DNA from: Streptomyces bottropensis ATCC 25435
GTDB lineage: Bacteria; Actinomycetota; Actinomycetes; Streptomycetales; Streptomycetaceae
DNA length: 64,000 nucleotides
Direction of reading: 5' to 3'
Assembly: GCF_000383595.1 (NCBI RefSeq)
Contig: NZ_KB911581.1
Span: 2,672,265-2,736,264 of the forward strand
Under the pieces are notes generated by a model. The model searched no databases, was not told the DNA's origin, and saw nothing but the letters and a program-made list of their open reading frames with translations. The position numbers were made by a program, and so were the translations under genes. Each line of letters starts with the position of its first letter. Position 1 is the stretch's first letter. Below, one piece after another: positions 8,943 through 17,333 of this stretch.

Positions 8943-9854
8943 ATGCCGTTCAGTGCCAGTTTCAAGGCCAGAGGGGTCCAGCTGCTGCTCAGCGGCGTCA
9001 TGACCCGTGTCCACAAGGACCTGCGCTTCACCGATGTCCCGACGCGGACGGAAACCCTTCGCATCGAGACCGGCGCCGGACCGGTCCAGTGCACGGTCTA
9101 CCGCCCGCCGGCCGACACCGCCGCCCCGGCCCCCGTGTACGTCAACTTCCACGGCGGCGGCTTCATCGTGGCCCGCCCCGAGCAGGACGACCACATCTGC
9201 CGCTCCATAGCCGCCACGGCCGGCTGTGTGGTGATCAACGTGGACTACGCCGTCGCGCCGCAGCGAGTCTTCCCCACCGCCGTCACGCAGGCCTACGACG
9301 TCACCGAGTGGATCGTCGAGAACGGCTCGGCGCACGGCTGGGACGGTTCACGGGTCGCCGTGGGCGGACACAGCGCGGGAGCCAACCTGGCCGCCGGGAT
9401 CTGCCGTACGGCCCGCGACCGGGGCACCTTCACCCCCCGCCTCCAGATCATCGACTCCGCCCCGCTCGACATGCGCGCCGACCCGGCCACCAAGCGGTCC
9501 CGCATCGCCAAGCCGCTGCTCACTCCCCAGCTCATGCGGATCTTCACCGCCGCCTACGTCCCCGACCCGGCCGACCTCACCGACCCCCTGGTCTCGCCCG
9601 GCCTCGCCGACGACCTCACCGGACTGCCGCCCGCCCTCGTCATCACCGCCGAGAACGACCGTCTGCGCGACGAGGGCGACGCCTACGCCAAGGCCCTCCA
9701 GGCCGCGGGCGTCCCGGTCACCCACCGCCTCTTCGAGGGCGTCGACCACTACTTCACCCACACCGGCCCGGTGCCGGAGGGCAAGGAGGCGATAGCCCTG
9801 ATGGCCGAGGCCCTCCGCACGGCGCTCGACGCCACGGTCCCCGACGCCGCTTGA
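8943..9854 (+). CDS. Alpha/beta hydrolase, hormone-sensitive-lipase (HSL) type esterase
   Basis: 303 aa. It shows the HSL-family oxyanion motif HGGGF (in VYVNFHGGGFIVA) and the nucleophile elbow GHSAGAN, then the acid region ALVITAENDRLRDEGDAYA and the catalytic His in EGVDHYF. All triad residues are visible. It should hydrolyse short-chain carboxylic esters in the cytoplasm (no signal peptide). The gene stands alone behind the palindromic operator at 8895-8909, suggesting inducible expression by an unlinked repressor. Confidence 0.92.
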   Translation: MPFSASFKARGVQLLLSGVMTRVHKDLRFTDVPTRTETLRIETGAGPVQCTVYRPPADTAAPAPVYVNFHGGGFIVARPEQDDHICRSIAATAGCVVINVDYAVAPQRVFPTAVTQAYDVTEWIVENGSAHGWDGSRVAVGGHSAGANLAAGICRTARDRGTFTPRLQIIDSAPLDMRADPATKRSRIAKPLLTPQLMRIFTAAYVPDPADLTDPLVSPGLADDLTGLPPALVITAENDRLRDEGDAYAKALQAAGVPVTHRLFEGVDHYFTHTGPVPEGKEAIALMAEALRTALDATVPDAA

Positions 9855-10078
9855 TCCGGCCCCCGGCGACGGCCCGGCGCTCACCCTCGCCCGGTTCTCC
9901 GCGCATGCGCCTACGGCCGAACAGGCCTCCCCCGTCGCATCGTTGGGCGCGGGAGGTCTCGCCGTGCCGGGAACGGCCGGGTGGCCCGGGGCGCTCGAAG
10001 CCAGGGGACCGAGGGCGTTAGCCTGAGGCGCAGCGGGAGGCCGGCGCCGCGTCGGTCTCCGTGGACGAAAGGTGCGAT

Positions 10079-10774
10079 GTGCGGCTCCACACCCGGGAAT
10101 GGGGCGCGGGTGAGCGGACGGCCCTGCTCGTGCACGGCATCATGTCGGACTCCCGTACCTGGCGACGCGTGGCGCCGGCGCTCGTGGAGCGCGGCTACCG
10201 GGTGATCGCCGTGGACCTGCGCGGCCACGGGGTCTCGCCACGCGGTGAGTACAGCCCGGAACTCTTCGCCGGCGACCTCGTCGACACGCTGCCCCGCCAG
10301 GCGGACCTGGCCCTCGGTCACTCCCTGGGCGGGCTCACCCTGTCCCTCGCCGTGGAGCGGCTGCGGCCTCTGCGGGCGGTCTACTCGGACCCGGCCTGGT
10401 CCTCGGCCGACCCCGCCCGGCACATCGGCCCCGAGATCTTCGCCGCCTTCAAGCGCGCCGGCCGCGCGCAGACCGTCGCGCTCAACCCGCGCTGGGACGC
10501 CGAGGACGTCGACATCGAGATGGCCACGCTGGCCGCGTGGGACGCCGCCTCCGCGCACTTCCTCGGCGGCCGCCCGCTCACCGGCTTCGTCCCCGACCGC
10601 CCCGCCGTGCCCTCCCTGGTCCAACTCGCCGACCCCAGCTTCCTGGTGGGGGCCGAGGACGCCGACCGGCTCCGGGCGAGCGGCTTCGAGGTCCGTACGG
10701 TCACCGGCGCGGGACACACCATCCACCGCGACGACTTCGACGGCTTCATGAAGTCCCTGGACGGCTGGATCTGA
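10079..10774 (+). CDS. Alpha/beta-fold hydrolase
   Basis: 231 aa from the GTG at 10079, which has GAAAGG 7-8 nt upstream; an in-frame GTG at 10061 lies before that ribosome-binding site. Motifs: oxyanion HGIMSDSRTW, strand RVIAVDLRGHG, nucleophile elbow LALGHSLGGL, acid region PSFLVGAEDADRL and catalytic GAGHTIHRDD. It belongs to the large serine-hydrolase group of epoxide hydrolase, haloperoxidase and esterase relatives; the substrate cannot be told from sequence. Confidence 0.9.
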   Translation: MRLHTREWGAGERTALLVHGIMSDSRTWRRVAPALVERGYRVIAVDLRGHGVSPRGEYSPELFAGDLVDTLPRQADLALGHSLGGLTLSLAVERLRPLRAVYSDPAWSSADPARHIGPEIFAAFKRAGRAQTVALNPRWDAEDVDIEMATLAAWDAASAHFLGGRPLTGFVPDRPAVPSLVQLADPSFLVGAEDADRLRASGFEVRTVTGAGHTIHRDDFDGFMKSLDGWI

Positions 10775-10836
10775 CGTCCGCGCCGCCCGCCCCGCGAACC
10801 GCAGCGCCCCCGACCGGTTTTCGCGCTGTCCCTCGA

Positions 10837-10860
10837 CCCGTCCTCAAACCCGTCCTCAAA
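10837..10860. repeat. Two perfect 12-bp tandem copies
   Basis: CCCGTCCTCAAA occurs twice head to tail between the hydrolase and the convergent MBL gene, with a third degraded copy (cgcgtccttc) following. Probably a slippage product. Confidence 0.8.
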
Positions 10861-10868
10861 CGCGTCCT

Positions 10869-11657
10869 TCACGCCGCCGTACCGCGAGCCCTCTCCCACA
10901 GCACGGGATCGTGCGCGTTGACGATGCGCAGGCCGCTCTCCTCGCGCCGGTGCAGCTCGGCCAGCCGGGCGTGGTTGTCGCGGACCTTCCTCCGGTCGTC
11001 CGCCAACAGGTTCTCCACCGTGCGCAGGGCGCGCGGCACCGGGGCGTGTCCGTCGAGTGTCGCGCGGTGGAAGAAGGCGTCACCGGCGTGCAGGATCCAG
11101 CCGCTTGCGGTGTCCACCGCGACGCAGGCATGGCCGCGGGTGTGCCCCGGCAGGGAGATCAGCACGATGCCCGGGGCGACGGCGCCGAGTTCCTCGGCGG
11201 CGGCGAAACCGCGCCACGCCTCGCCGTCCGGGGTGTGCTCGACGACCTTCGGGCCGTGGGCCCACTGGACCGGCCGGTAGCGCGAACGCTCCCGCCACGA
11301 CGGGGAGACCATGGACCCCAGGGCCTCGGCGGCGGTCGTGTGGACCTGCGCGTCGGGGAAGTCGGCCAGCCCTCCGATGTGGTCGAGGTCGAAGTGCGTG
11401 ACGACGATGTGCCGCACGTCGTCCCGCCGGAACCCGAGCGCCTCGACCTGACGCGCGGCCGTCTCCTCCTCCCGGAGCACCGGCCTGAGCAGATGCCGGT
11501 CCCGCCCCAGCCGGCGCCGGGGATCGGCGACATCACGCAACCCGAACCCGGAGTCCACCAGCACCAGCCCGCCCGGCGTCTCGACGAGCAGGACGTGGCA
11601 GACCAGCGCGCCGGTGAGGGGGAGCATCGTCCCGCAGTTGAGGTGGTGGACCTTCAC
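10869..11657 (-). CDS. Metallo-beta-lactamase-fold hydrolase (lactonase-like)
   Basis: 262 aa from the GTG at 11657 ([14 protein letters not shown]); the frame upstream is leader. Metal motif [11 protein letters not shown], a variant in which the second His of HxHxDH is Asp, then [20 protein letters not shown] and a C-terminal NAHDP. This pattern is found in MBL-fold lactonases and related hydrolases. It is convergent with the alpha/beta hydrolase at 10079 and divergent from the Crp/Fnr gene. Confidence 0.88.
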   Translation of the reverse strand: MKVHHLNCGTMLPLTGALVCHVLLVETPGGLVLVDSGFGLRDVADPRRRLGRDRHLLRPVLREEETAARQVEALGFRRDDVRHIVVTHFDLDHIGGLADFPDAQVHTTAAEALGSMVSPSWRERSRYRPVQWAHGPKVVEHTPDGEAWRGFAAAEELGAVAPGIVLISLPGHTRGHACVAVDTASGWILHAGDAFFHRATLDGHAPVPRALRTVENLLADDRRKVRDNHARLAELHRREESGLRIVNAHDPVLWERARGTAA

Positions 11658-11991
11658 GGCAGCACCGCTTTCGCGACGTCGACGGGAGAGCGACACGAAC
11701 CCGCTCCCGGCCCCCCTTCCGGGAGGTCCGGGAGACAGCGTACGGCCGCCACTGCGGTCACGTGGCGGGACCGGGGCTGCCGACAGGTGCCGGCGACCGG
11801 GCCCCTCAGCGAGTCGCTCCCCCTCCGGGTCCCGCAACCAGGATGCGCCCCGCCGGGGTCGAACGACCTCGTGGAAGGCGGTGTGCTCCCGGCCGAGCAG
11901 CGAGCGGTGCCGGACCTCCACGATCGCTTTCGGTCAACATCACCTGATCGTCGACGTTGCCCGCACCATCGGCGTACAACTCGTGGGTCCG
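11658..11991. other. Divergent intergenic region, no gene seen
   Basis: 334 nt between the MBL gene and the Crp/Fnr gene. Frames running in from both genes lack family similarity. It must hold both promoters; no palindrome or clear -10/-35 pair stood out. It is also the left border of the lower-GC island. Confidence 0.5.
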
Positions 11992-12669
11992 ATGTGCACC
12001 GGTGTGGGCGTGATGGGAAGGCGACTCGTGCTGTCCGATGAAGTCTGGCGCGACCTGCGCAGTCAAGGCGTGACCAGGACCTTTCCGAAGCGCAGCGTGA
12101 TGCTGCGGCAGGGATCTCCCGGGACCCACCTCCTGGCCCTTACCTCCGGGTTGGCCAAGGTGGTGTGCCGAGAGCCCAACGGTGCCAACACCTGGCTTGC
12201 GTTCCGAGGGCCGGGGGACCTCCTGGGAGAGGTCTCGGTCTTCAACGGAACCGCACGCACGGCAGACGTTGTCGCCTTGACGTCCTGTGTTGCGGTCGTC
12301 CTGGACGCCGAGCGCTTCGTGCGGTTCGTCGAGGAGCGCGGACTGGTCATCCATCTGATGCGCCAGGCACTCGCCAGGATGCGCGAGTCGGACCTCCACC
12401 GAGGTGAACTGCAGACCCTGCCCTTGGCCGTGCGGTTGGCGCGCACGCTCCTGAGGCTGGCCGTGCTCACCGGTCAGATGGCGGAGAGCAACGTCGTTCG
12501 GCTGACCGGCCTGAACCAGGAAGAGGTCGCGCAGGCAATCGGCGTGACACGCAATGCGGTCATCAGCACGTTGGGGCAACTGCGGGCGGTCGGGCTCATC
12601 GAAACGGCGCGGCGGGTGATCGTCATCAGGGACGTGGAAGCCCTGCGGCGCTGGGCGGCGGCCGATTGA
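11992..12669 (+). CDS. Crp/Fnr-family cyclic-nucleotide-type regulator
   Basis: 225 aa from ATG 11992 (ATG 12013 is an alternative; neither has a strong ribosome-binding site). An N-terminal cNMP-binding domain (~25-125) keeps the phosphate-binding cassette: GDLLGEVSVFNG then TARTADVV, with Gly79-Glu80 and Arg89-Thr90-Ala91. A dimerisation helix (~125-150) and a Crp winged helix (LTGLNQEEVAQAIGVTRNAV, IETARR) follow. Because the cassette is intact, cyclic-nucleotide binding is plausible. It lies directly upstream of a class III nucleotide cyclase operon, with a Crp-type palindrome between them, so control of that operon is the natural inference. Confidence 0.92.
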   Translation: MCTGVGVMGRRLVLSDEVWRDLRSQGVTRTFPKRSVMLRQGSPGTHLLALTSGLAKVVCREPNGANTWLAFRGPGDLLGEVSVFNGTARTADVVALTSCVAVVLDAERFVRFVEERGLVIHLMRQALARMRESDLHRGELQTLPLAVRLARTLLRLAVLTGQMAESNVVRLTGLNQEEVAQAIGVTRNAVISTLGQLRAVGLIETARRVIVIRDVEALRRWAAAD

Positions 12670-12677
12670 CGACGGTC

Positions 12678-12693
12678 TGTGACCCGGGCCACA
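12678..12693. promoter_or_regulatory. Crp-type operator upstream of the cyclase operon
   Basis: TGTGA-CCCGGG-CCACA matches the classical TGTGA-N6-TCACA with one mismatch and fits the GTG-N6-GNCAC form associated with actinobacterial Crp exactly. It begins 9 nt after the crp-like stop codon and lies ~103 bp before the cyclase start. The cognate regulator is most likely the gene just upstream. Confidence 0.7.
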
Positions 12694-12795
12694 CTCCATG
12701 CGCCCAGCGCTGTGCACTGAGCGGAGCGGCACGGATGGAACCTCGAAGCAGACCGACTACGGCTGCTCAACGGACCATTCGTCAGGAGATTCCGC

Positions 12796-13695
12796 GTGCC
12801 TGTCCCCATGCCTCATCCGTATGCCGAAAGCCGACCGCTCCCGCCGTACCGTGCCCTGTTCGCCGTTGACGCAAAGGACTTCACCGGCCTGCCCGCCGCT
12901 CAACACGGCCCGGTCAGCCAGCTCATTCCCCAACTCGTGGACCAGGCCCTCGAGCGGGCCGGCTTGCACCAGTTGCGCGATGCCCAGAGGTTTCCCGCCA
13001 ATACGGGGGACGGGGTCGTCTTCGGGTTCGATCCGATGCATCTGCCCTTCGTGCTCTGGCCCTTCCTGGGCGTTCTGGACGACGTGCTCGGTTCGTACAA
13101 CCGGCAGGCCGTCGGACCGCGGATCAGGCTCCGGGCCAGCGTCCACGTCGGCCCGCTGCCCGACGGGGGCGAGCCCGGAGACGGCAACGGTACGGCCCGC
13201 AACGACATGCACCGACTCCTGGACGCACGTCCAGTCAAGGCGATCCTCGCCGCGGCGAGCGAGGAGGTGACCCACCTCGCCGCAATCGTCTCGGAACGGG
13301 TCTACGAAGACGTCGTGCTGGGCGCCTACACAGGGCTCCACCCCGACCGGTGTGTCGAGGTGTCGGCCACCGTCGAAGGAAAGAACTTCTCCCAGCGGGC
13401 CTGGTTGTACGTCCCTTCGCCCTCCGGGAATCTTGTGCGGGCGGGCATCCAGCCGCGTGAGGAACCCGTAGGCGTGGTGCCGACGGCGCCCGGCGCGGCA
13501 CCGGACAAGGGGCCAGGCGCGGAGTACAGCGGAAACTCCCAGCATGTCGGGGAAGGCGCCGCGATCATGGGCAACGTCGGTCGGGACTTCACCTATAGCG
13601 CGCCCACGACTACGTACCGCGGAACCAACCAGCACTGGGGCAGCGGAGACAACGTCGTGGGTGACAAGCGGGCCGGCGACGGGGACCATCGGTGA
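12796..13695 (+). CDS. Class III nucleotide cyclase (Pycsar PycC-like) with C-terminal GNVG-x-DFTY signalling tail
   Basis: 299 aa; GTG start with AGGAG 8 nt upstream. The catalytic domain (~15-205) shows FAVDAKDFT (metal Asp25), NTGDGVVFGF (metal Asp72) and RNDMHRLLD, which supplies the Asn136-x3-Arg140 transition-state pair, so it should be active. Class III cyclases make cAMP or cGMP, or cCMP/cUMP in the antiphage Pycsar systems. After residue ~210 comes a disordered Pro/Gly linker, then GEGAAIMGNVGRDFTY (252-267) and a Gly/Asn-rich WGSGDNVVGDK segment. Nearly the same element occurs near the N-terminus of the next protein. It is the first gene of a four-gene coupled operon ending in a Pycsar-TM-like effector. 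The product nucleotide cannot be read from sequence. Confidence 0.85.
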   Translation: MPVPMPHPYAESRPLPPYRALFAVDAKDFTGLPAAQHGPVSQLIPQLVDQALERAGLHQLRDAQRFPANTGDGVVFGFDPMHLPFVLWPFLGVLDDVLGSYNRQAVGPRIRLRASVHVGPLPDGGEPGDGNGTARNDMHRLLDARPVKAILAAASEEVTHLAAIVSERVYEDVVLGAYTGLHPDRCVEVSATVEGKNFSQRAWLYVPSPSGNLVRAGIQPREEPVGVVPTAPGAAPDKGPGAEYSGNSQHVGEGAAIMGNVGRDFTYSAPTTTYRGTNQHWGSGDNVVGDKRAGDGDHR

Positions 13696-15764
13696 ACGCC
13701 GGACGGGACCCGGCCGCTGAGCCGGACATCCAGCCGGACACCGACCAGCCTGATCTGTCGGTCGGCCCGGGCGCGGCTCAGCGCAGTTCCCTCCGTGAGG
13801 GCCAGCAACGGGTGGACAGCGGCGTCGCGTTGATGGGAAACGTCGGCGGTGACTTCACCTACCTGAACATCAGTGCGTGGGACGACGAGGCCACCGAGCG
13901 AATCCTCAAGCCGCGCCTGCGCGAGGGGCCTTATCCGGCGGAAGAGGTGCGCGGCCGGCTGTACGGATTCGTCGAACCGCCGTCGTACGCACACTGTCGG
14001 AAGGCGCTGGACAGCCGGATCGTGCTGCTCAGAGCGAGGGCCGGAACGGGCGTCGGCACGGCGGCGTTTGCCCTTCTCGCCGACAGGCACGGCGAGGGTG
14101 GTGTCACGGGCCTGGACGCGATGGTGGATCTGTCGACATGGCGTCCTAAGGCCGACCGTGGTTACCTCCTACAGGGGTTGCCGGCGGCATCCGCCCGATC
14201 CCTCGACGACGTGCGGCTGGCGGGCTTGGCCGAGGCCTTGCGCGGCGCCGGGGCGCACCTGGTCGTCACCATGGCGCAGGATGCCTGGTTGCCGTCAGAC
14301 ACCAGCCGGTGGGAAGCGGTGCATGCCGGGCCCGGACCGTATGAGGTTGCTGAGAGGCGACTAAGGCTCGCGGCCGCTGAAGAGAGGCTCGACAGTGCAC
14401 AGCTGGACGCCTCACTGGGGCACCTGGCCTCTCCCGAGTTCACCGACTACCTCTCGACGCATCCGCTGCCCGGCGACGCCGTCGACGTGTCGGATGCGTT
14501 GCGGCAGTCTGTGGAGACCTCGGCACCGACCGGGTCCGTGCTCAAGGACCTCCTGACCGGCACCGAAGCTGCCGCCCGGTCCGCACTCGCTCAGGCTCGG
14601 CACAGTGCCGACAAGGTCTCCTTGATGGCAGCCGTCGCTCTGCTTCCTGGACAGGACCGCACGGTGATCGAGCAGTTCGCCACAGCAATGCGCCCCCTAC
14701 TCGGCGCGCGTGTGGCCAAGAAGGGAGAGAACGAGAGCCCTGAGGATCTGTTGCCGGACGTCCTCGGCCCTTCGTTCGAGGACCGACTCGAAGCCATCGC
14801 TGCCCGTCCCCTGGCACCTCGCACGTCTACCGCCGACCGGTATCGCTACCCCGTGCAGCCGATCGTCTTCTCCGGCAGGCACCGCTCGGCGACACTCCTG
14901 CGGCACCTGTGGCTGGACTTCGAAGGCATGCCGGACGTGCTGTGGGAAGCGCTTGAGCAGATGCGCTATCAGCCAGGCCTCGATCTGGCCGCTGGAGAGG
15001 CCATAGGCCGGGTACTCGCGCACGCCACCGGCCCCGGCGCGCTGACTCAGCTGCACCGCTTCGCCTCCTCGAACGACCGCTGGCGTCGACGTCTGGTCGC
15101 AGTGGCGCTGGGAGAGATCGTCCAGCATCCCCTGGTGTCGGGTGCGGTCAAGGAGCAGATGCGCCGGTGGAGCCGGTCGTCCGCCGTTCTTCGCTGCACG
15201 GTCGCCGAGACCTGTGCAGGTAGCTACGGTCTCGCCAGGCCGGCCGCGGCCCTCAAGCTCCTGGACGCCATTCTCGACGGCTCCTCTCCGGAGCTGGAGG
15301 CGAAGCTGCGTGCCGCCGTCGCCTTCGCGCTCGGCGCTCTCCTCACCGAGGAGGGGAACCACGTCGCGGTCCTGGAGACGGTGGCGAGGTGGCTGGAAAC
15401 CGGCCGGGGAACACCTCGGCACACGTTGGCGGTGCACGTTGTCCACTCCCTGTCGCTTTCGACGTTCCCTCAGCCGGGGGCACCAGGCGCCGTCCGGATG
15501 AGCCTGGCCCAAACTTTGGAGCGCTGTCCGGCGCAGGGCTTCGCCATCGTCGTGCTGGGCCTTGATGATCCCGCCACGTACGAAGCGGTGGCCCAGGGGC
15601 TGGAGCGGATCGAAGCCGAGCCCGACATGATCCAGAGGACGGCCTTCGGCCACGTGTTGAGCGAGCTCTCCCGTACCGCTCGCCATCGGCGGGGAGTCAT
15701 CCGATTCCTACTGGGGCGCCACCGAGATCACACGAACGCATCGCGAAGGGTGGGTGTGTCATGA
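13692..15764 (+). CDS. Pseudo-ATPase/helical-repeat protein with N-terminal GNVG-x-DFTY element
   Basis: 690 aa; its GTG overlaps the cyclase stop by 4 bp. Layout: disordered N-terminus (1-40), SGVALMGNVGGDFTY (43-57) matching the cyclase tail, then a probable NTPase-like domain (~75-330) and an alpha-helical repeat region (~370-680, repeated Leu/Ala-rich helix pairs such as ATGPGALTQLHRFASSNDRW). The expected Walker A reads ARAGTGVGTAAF, lacking the conserved Lys, and the Walker B-like strand AHLVVTMAQDA is weak, so this looks like an inactivated STAND-type core. I recognise no named family. The shared motif suggests it docks or co-assembles with the cyclase, perhaps as a scaffold, sensor or inhibitor. 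Confidence 0.75.
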   Translation: MNAGRDPAAEPDIQPDTDQPDLSVGPGAAQRSSLREGQQRVDSGVALMGNVGGDFTYLNISAWDDEATERILKPRLREGPYPAEEVRGRLYGFVEPPSYAHCRKALDSRIVLLRARAGTGVGTAAFALLADRHGEGGVTGLDAMVDLSTWRPKADRGYLLQGLPAASARSLDDVRLAGLAEALRGAGAHLVVTMAQDAWLPSDTSRWEAVHAGPGPYEVAERRLRLAAAEERLDSAQLDASLGHLASPEFTDYLSTHPLPGDAVDVSDALRQSVETSAPTGSVLKDLLTGTEAAARSALAQARHSADKVSLMAAVALLPGQDRTVIEQFATAMRPLLGARVAKKGENESPEDLLPDVLGPSFEDRLEAIAARPLAPRTSTADRYRYPVQPIVFSGRHRSATLLRHLWLDFEGMPDVLWEALEQMRYQPGLDLAAGEAIGRVLAHATGPGALTQLHRFASSNDRWRRRLVAVALGEIVQHPLVSGAVKEQMRRWSRSSAVLRCTVAETCAGSYGLARPAAALKLLDAILDGSSPELEAKLRAAVAFALGALLTEEGNHVAVLETVARWLETGRGTPRHTLAVHVVHSLSLSTFPQPGAPGAVRMSLAQTLERCPAQGFAIVVLGLDDPATYEAVAQGLERIEAEPDMIQRTAFGHVLSELSRTARHRRGVIRFLLGRHRDHTNASRRVGVS

Positions 15765-16684
15765 GTAGGCCACTGTTTGCGCCGGTCGAGTCTTCACCGG
15801 TTCGGCAGCTGTTGCGGCAGCGGTTCGGATCGTCTTCGAATCGCGCGCTGGTCTTCCTCTCGGATCAGGAGACGGACCGCCTTGAGCCCCCTCGCGGTGG
15901 AGACTTCTGGGGGTACCCCCGACCGTCGTTCCGGACCGCCTTCCGATGGGAGTTCGACTCGTTCGGATGGGTCTCGCTGGCGGAACGCCGGACCGTGGTG
16001 GAGGTGCCACGCCGGGACCCCGCGACATCAACCCCATCGCGAGCACGCTACGAAGTCGCCTGGAAGGTCAGCAACCCGGTAGTCGCGGCGCGGAGTGGCC
16101 TCACGGAGGACACCGTGTGCCGGCTGATCGACCAGGATGTCCGTGGAAGTGGCGGACCGCCGGGTGCTTCTGATCCCCTTCGACAGCCGCCGATCCTGAA
16201 CGGGACCACTCAGGTTGAGCCCCCTGGTCAGCCACGGAGCATCGACGGGGCGGGTCTGACCTACTGGTTCCTGGACCCTCCAGCCGGCCTTCTGCCTGCT
16301 TCGAGTCATCCGGCCGAACTCCTCCTTCCGGCGGGCTTCGGTGAGGCCCACCGCGAGGCATACCGCTTCTACCGCGAGGTGGTCGCCGGTGGGCCGGTCG
16401 GTCTGGCGGCGCTCTGGCTGCTTCACCACCCCGACCAGGCCAGGGAAGTGCTCGACTGGACGGTCGCACACGACAAGCTGCTCACCGAGCGTGATGGATG
16501 GGAGCGGACGTTGGCCGCAACGCTTCAGGGGCTGACGAAAGAGGACCGGGGCTTCGTCGGGGTGAACCTGGCACGCCTCCTCGGCGAAGTCGGTGTACCC
16601 CAGGGTGAGGAGGTGTTGCGCAGGCTGGATGACTCGGGTGCACCGCGCAGCGGCGTGAACGGCTTTCGCGGAGGGACGCCGTGA
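15761..16684 (+). CDS. Uncharacterised protein of the cyclase operon
   Basis: 307 aa, not recognised. The ATG overlaps the upstream stop by 4 bp and its stop overlaps the next start by 4 bp, so it is an integral operon member. The N-terminal half looks beta-rich (WEFDSFGWVSLAERRTVVEV, ARYEVAWKVSNPVVAA) followed by a helix (TVCRLIDQDVR); the order of strand, 'NP' turn and helix vaguely recalls SPFH/band-7 domains, but this is weak. The C-terminal half (~200-300) is helical. No signal peptide, transmembrane segment or catalytic motif is evident. A role as adaptor between the cyclase complex and the membrane effector is speculation. Confidence 0.7.
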   Translation: MSRPLFAPVESSPVRQLLRQRFGSSSNRALVFLSDQETDRLEPPRGGDFWGYPRPSFRTAFRWEFDSFGWVSLAERRTVVEVPRRDPATSTPSRARYEVAWKVSNPVVAARSGLTEDTVCRLIDQDVRGSGGPPGASDPLRQPPILNGTTQVEPPGQPRSIDGAGLTYWFLDPPAGLLPASSHPAELLLPAGFGEAHREAYRFYREVVAGGPVGLAALWLLHHPDQAREVLDWTVAHDKLLTERDGWERTLAATLQGLTKEDRGFVGVNLARLLGEVGVPQGEEVLRRLDDSGAPRSGVNGFRGGTP

Positions 16685-17220
16685 CAAGGGGTCTGTCGTC
16701 GCGCCTCGCCCGATTGAGGACCCGGCCCGAACGCCATGCCTCGGACACGGACCACGCGGTGGTTCTGTCGCGAGAACTCATCGCGCAGAACTATCTGGAC
16801 ATCGGGCGAGCCGACGGCAAGGCGGCCATTCTTCTGGCTACAGGGGGAACACTCTTCGGATTCTTCCTCGTACGGCGTCCCCTTGACGCCGTGTGGGCCG
16901 TCCCCTTGTGGTGGACGGCAGCGGTCACCACGACCGGGGCGTTGGTCTTTCTCCTCCTGGCTCTCGCCCCGCGCCGTGGGGCACGAGCCGAAGAGGGGTG
17001 CGGCCTCCTTGCATACTACGAAGACGTGGTGCGTGCGAAAACGCGCGCCGATTTGTCGGCTGGACTCAGACGGGACGGTTCGGGTCCCCAGGCCCGGCTA
17101 CTCCTTGCGCTGACAGAGACCAGCAGGATCGCCCGAGCCAAGAACCGCTGCGTGCGGCACGCCATAGTGCTGCTGCCAGCGATCACCGCGGCGCTCACGA
17201 TGCTTGCGCTCGGTCACTGA
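16681..17220 (+). CDS. Pycsar-TM-like membrane effector
   Basis: 179 aa; GTG overlaps the upstream stop by 4 bp. After a basic N-terminus and a helix (VLSRELIAQNYLDIGRADGK) the ADGKAAILLATGG stretch opens transmembrane helix 1 (47-64), followed by helix 2 (76-96), a cytoplasmic segment (~97-158: YYEDVVRAKTRADL, LTETSRIARAKNRCVRH) and helix 3 (159-176). The conserved D-x-K-A entering the first helix and the R-x-K-x-R before the last match the Pycsar effector (PycTM, DUF5706-type) pattern. In Pycsar systems cyclic pyrimidine nucleotides trigger this effector to damage the inner membrane and abort infection. The cyclase four genes upstream in the same operon supports this reading strongly. Confidence 0.8.
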   Translation: MTRGLSSRLARLRTRPERHASDTDHAVVLSRELIAQNYLDIGRADGKAAILLATGGTLFGFFLVRRPLDAVWAVPLWWTAAVTTTGALVFLLLALAPRRGARAEEGCGLLAYYEDVVRAKTRADLSAGLRRDGSGPQARLLLALTETSRIARAKNRCVRHAIVLLPAITAALTMLALGH

Positions 17221-17333
17221 CCGGCGCATCGTCTCGCAGAAGCGCGGAGGCCCCTTTGCGATATGGTCTTCTGCTCCGCGACTGATCCGCCGGCACGGAG
17301 GTGTCTGCCAGAGGGACTCTCGCCCGAGTGTGA

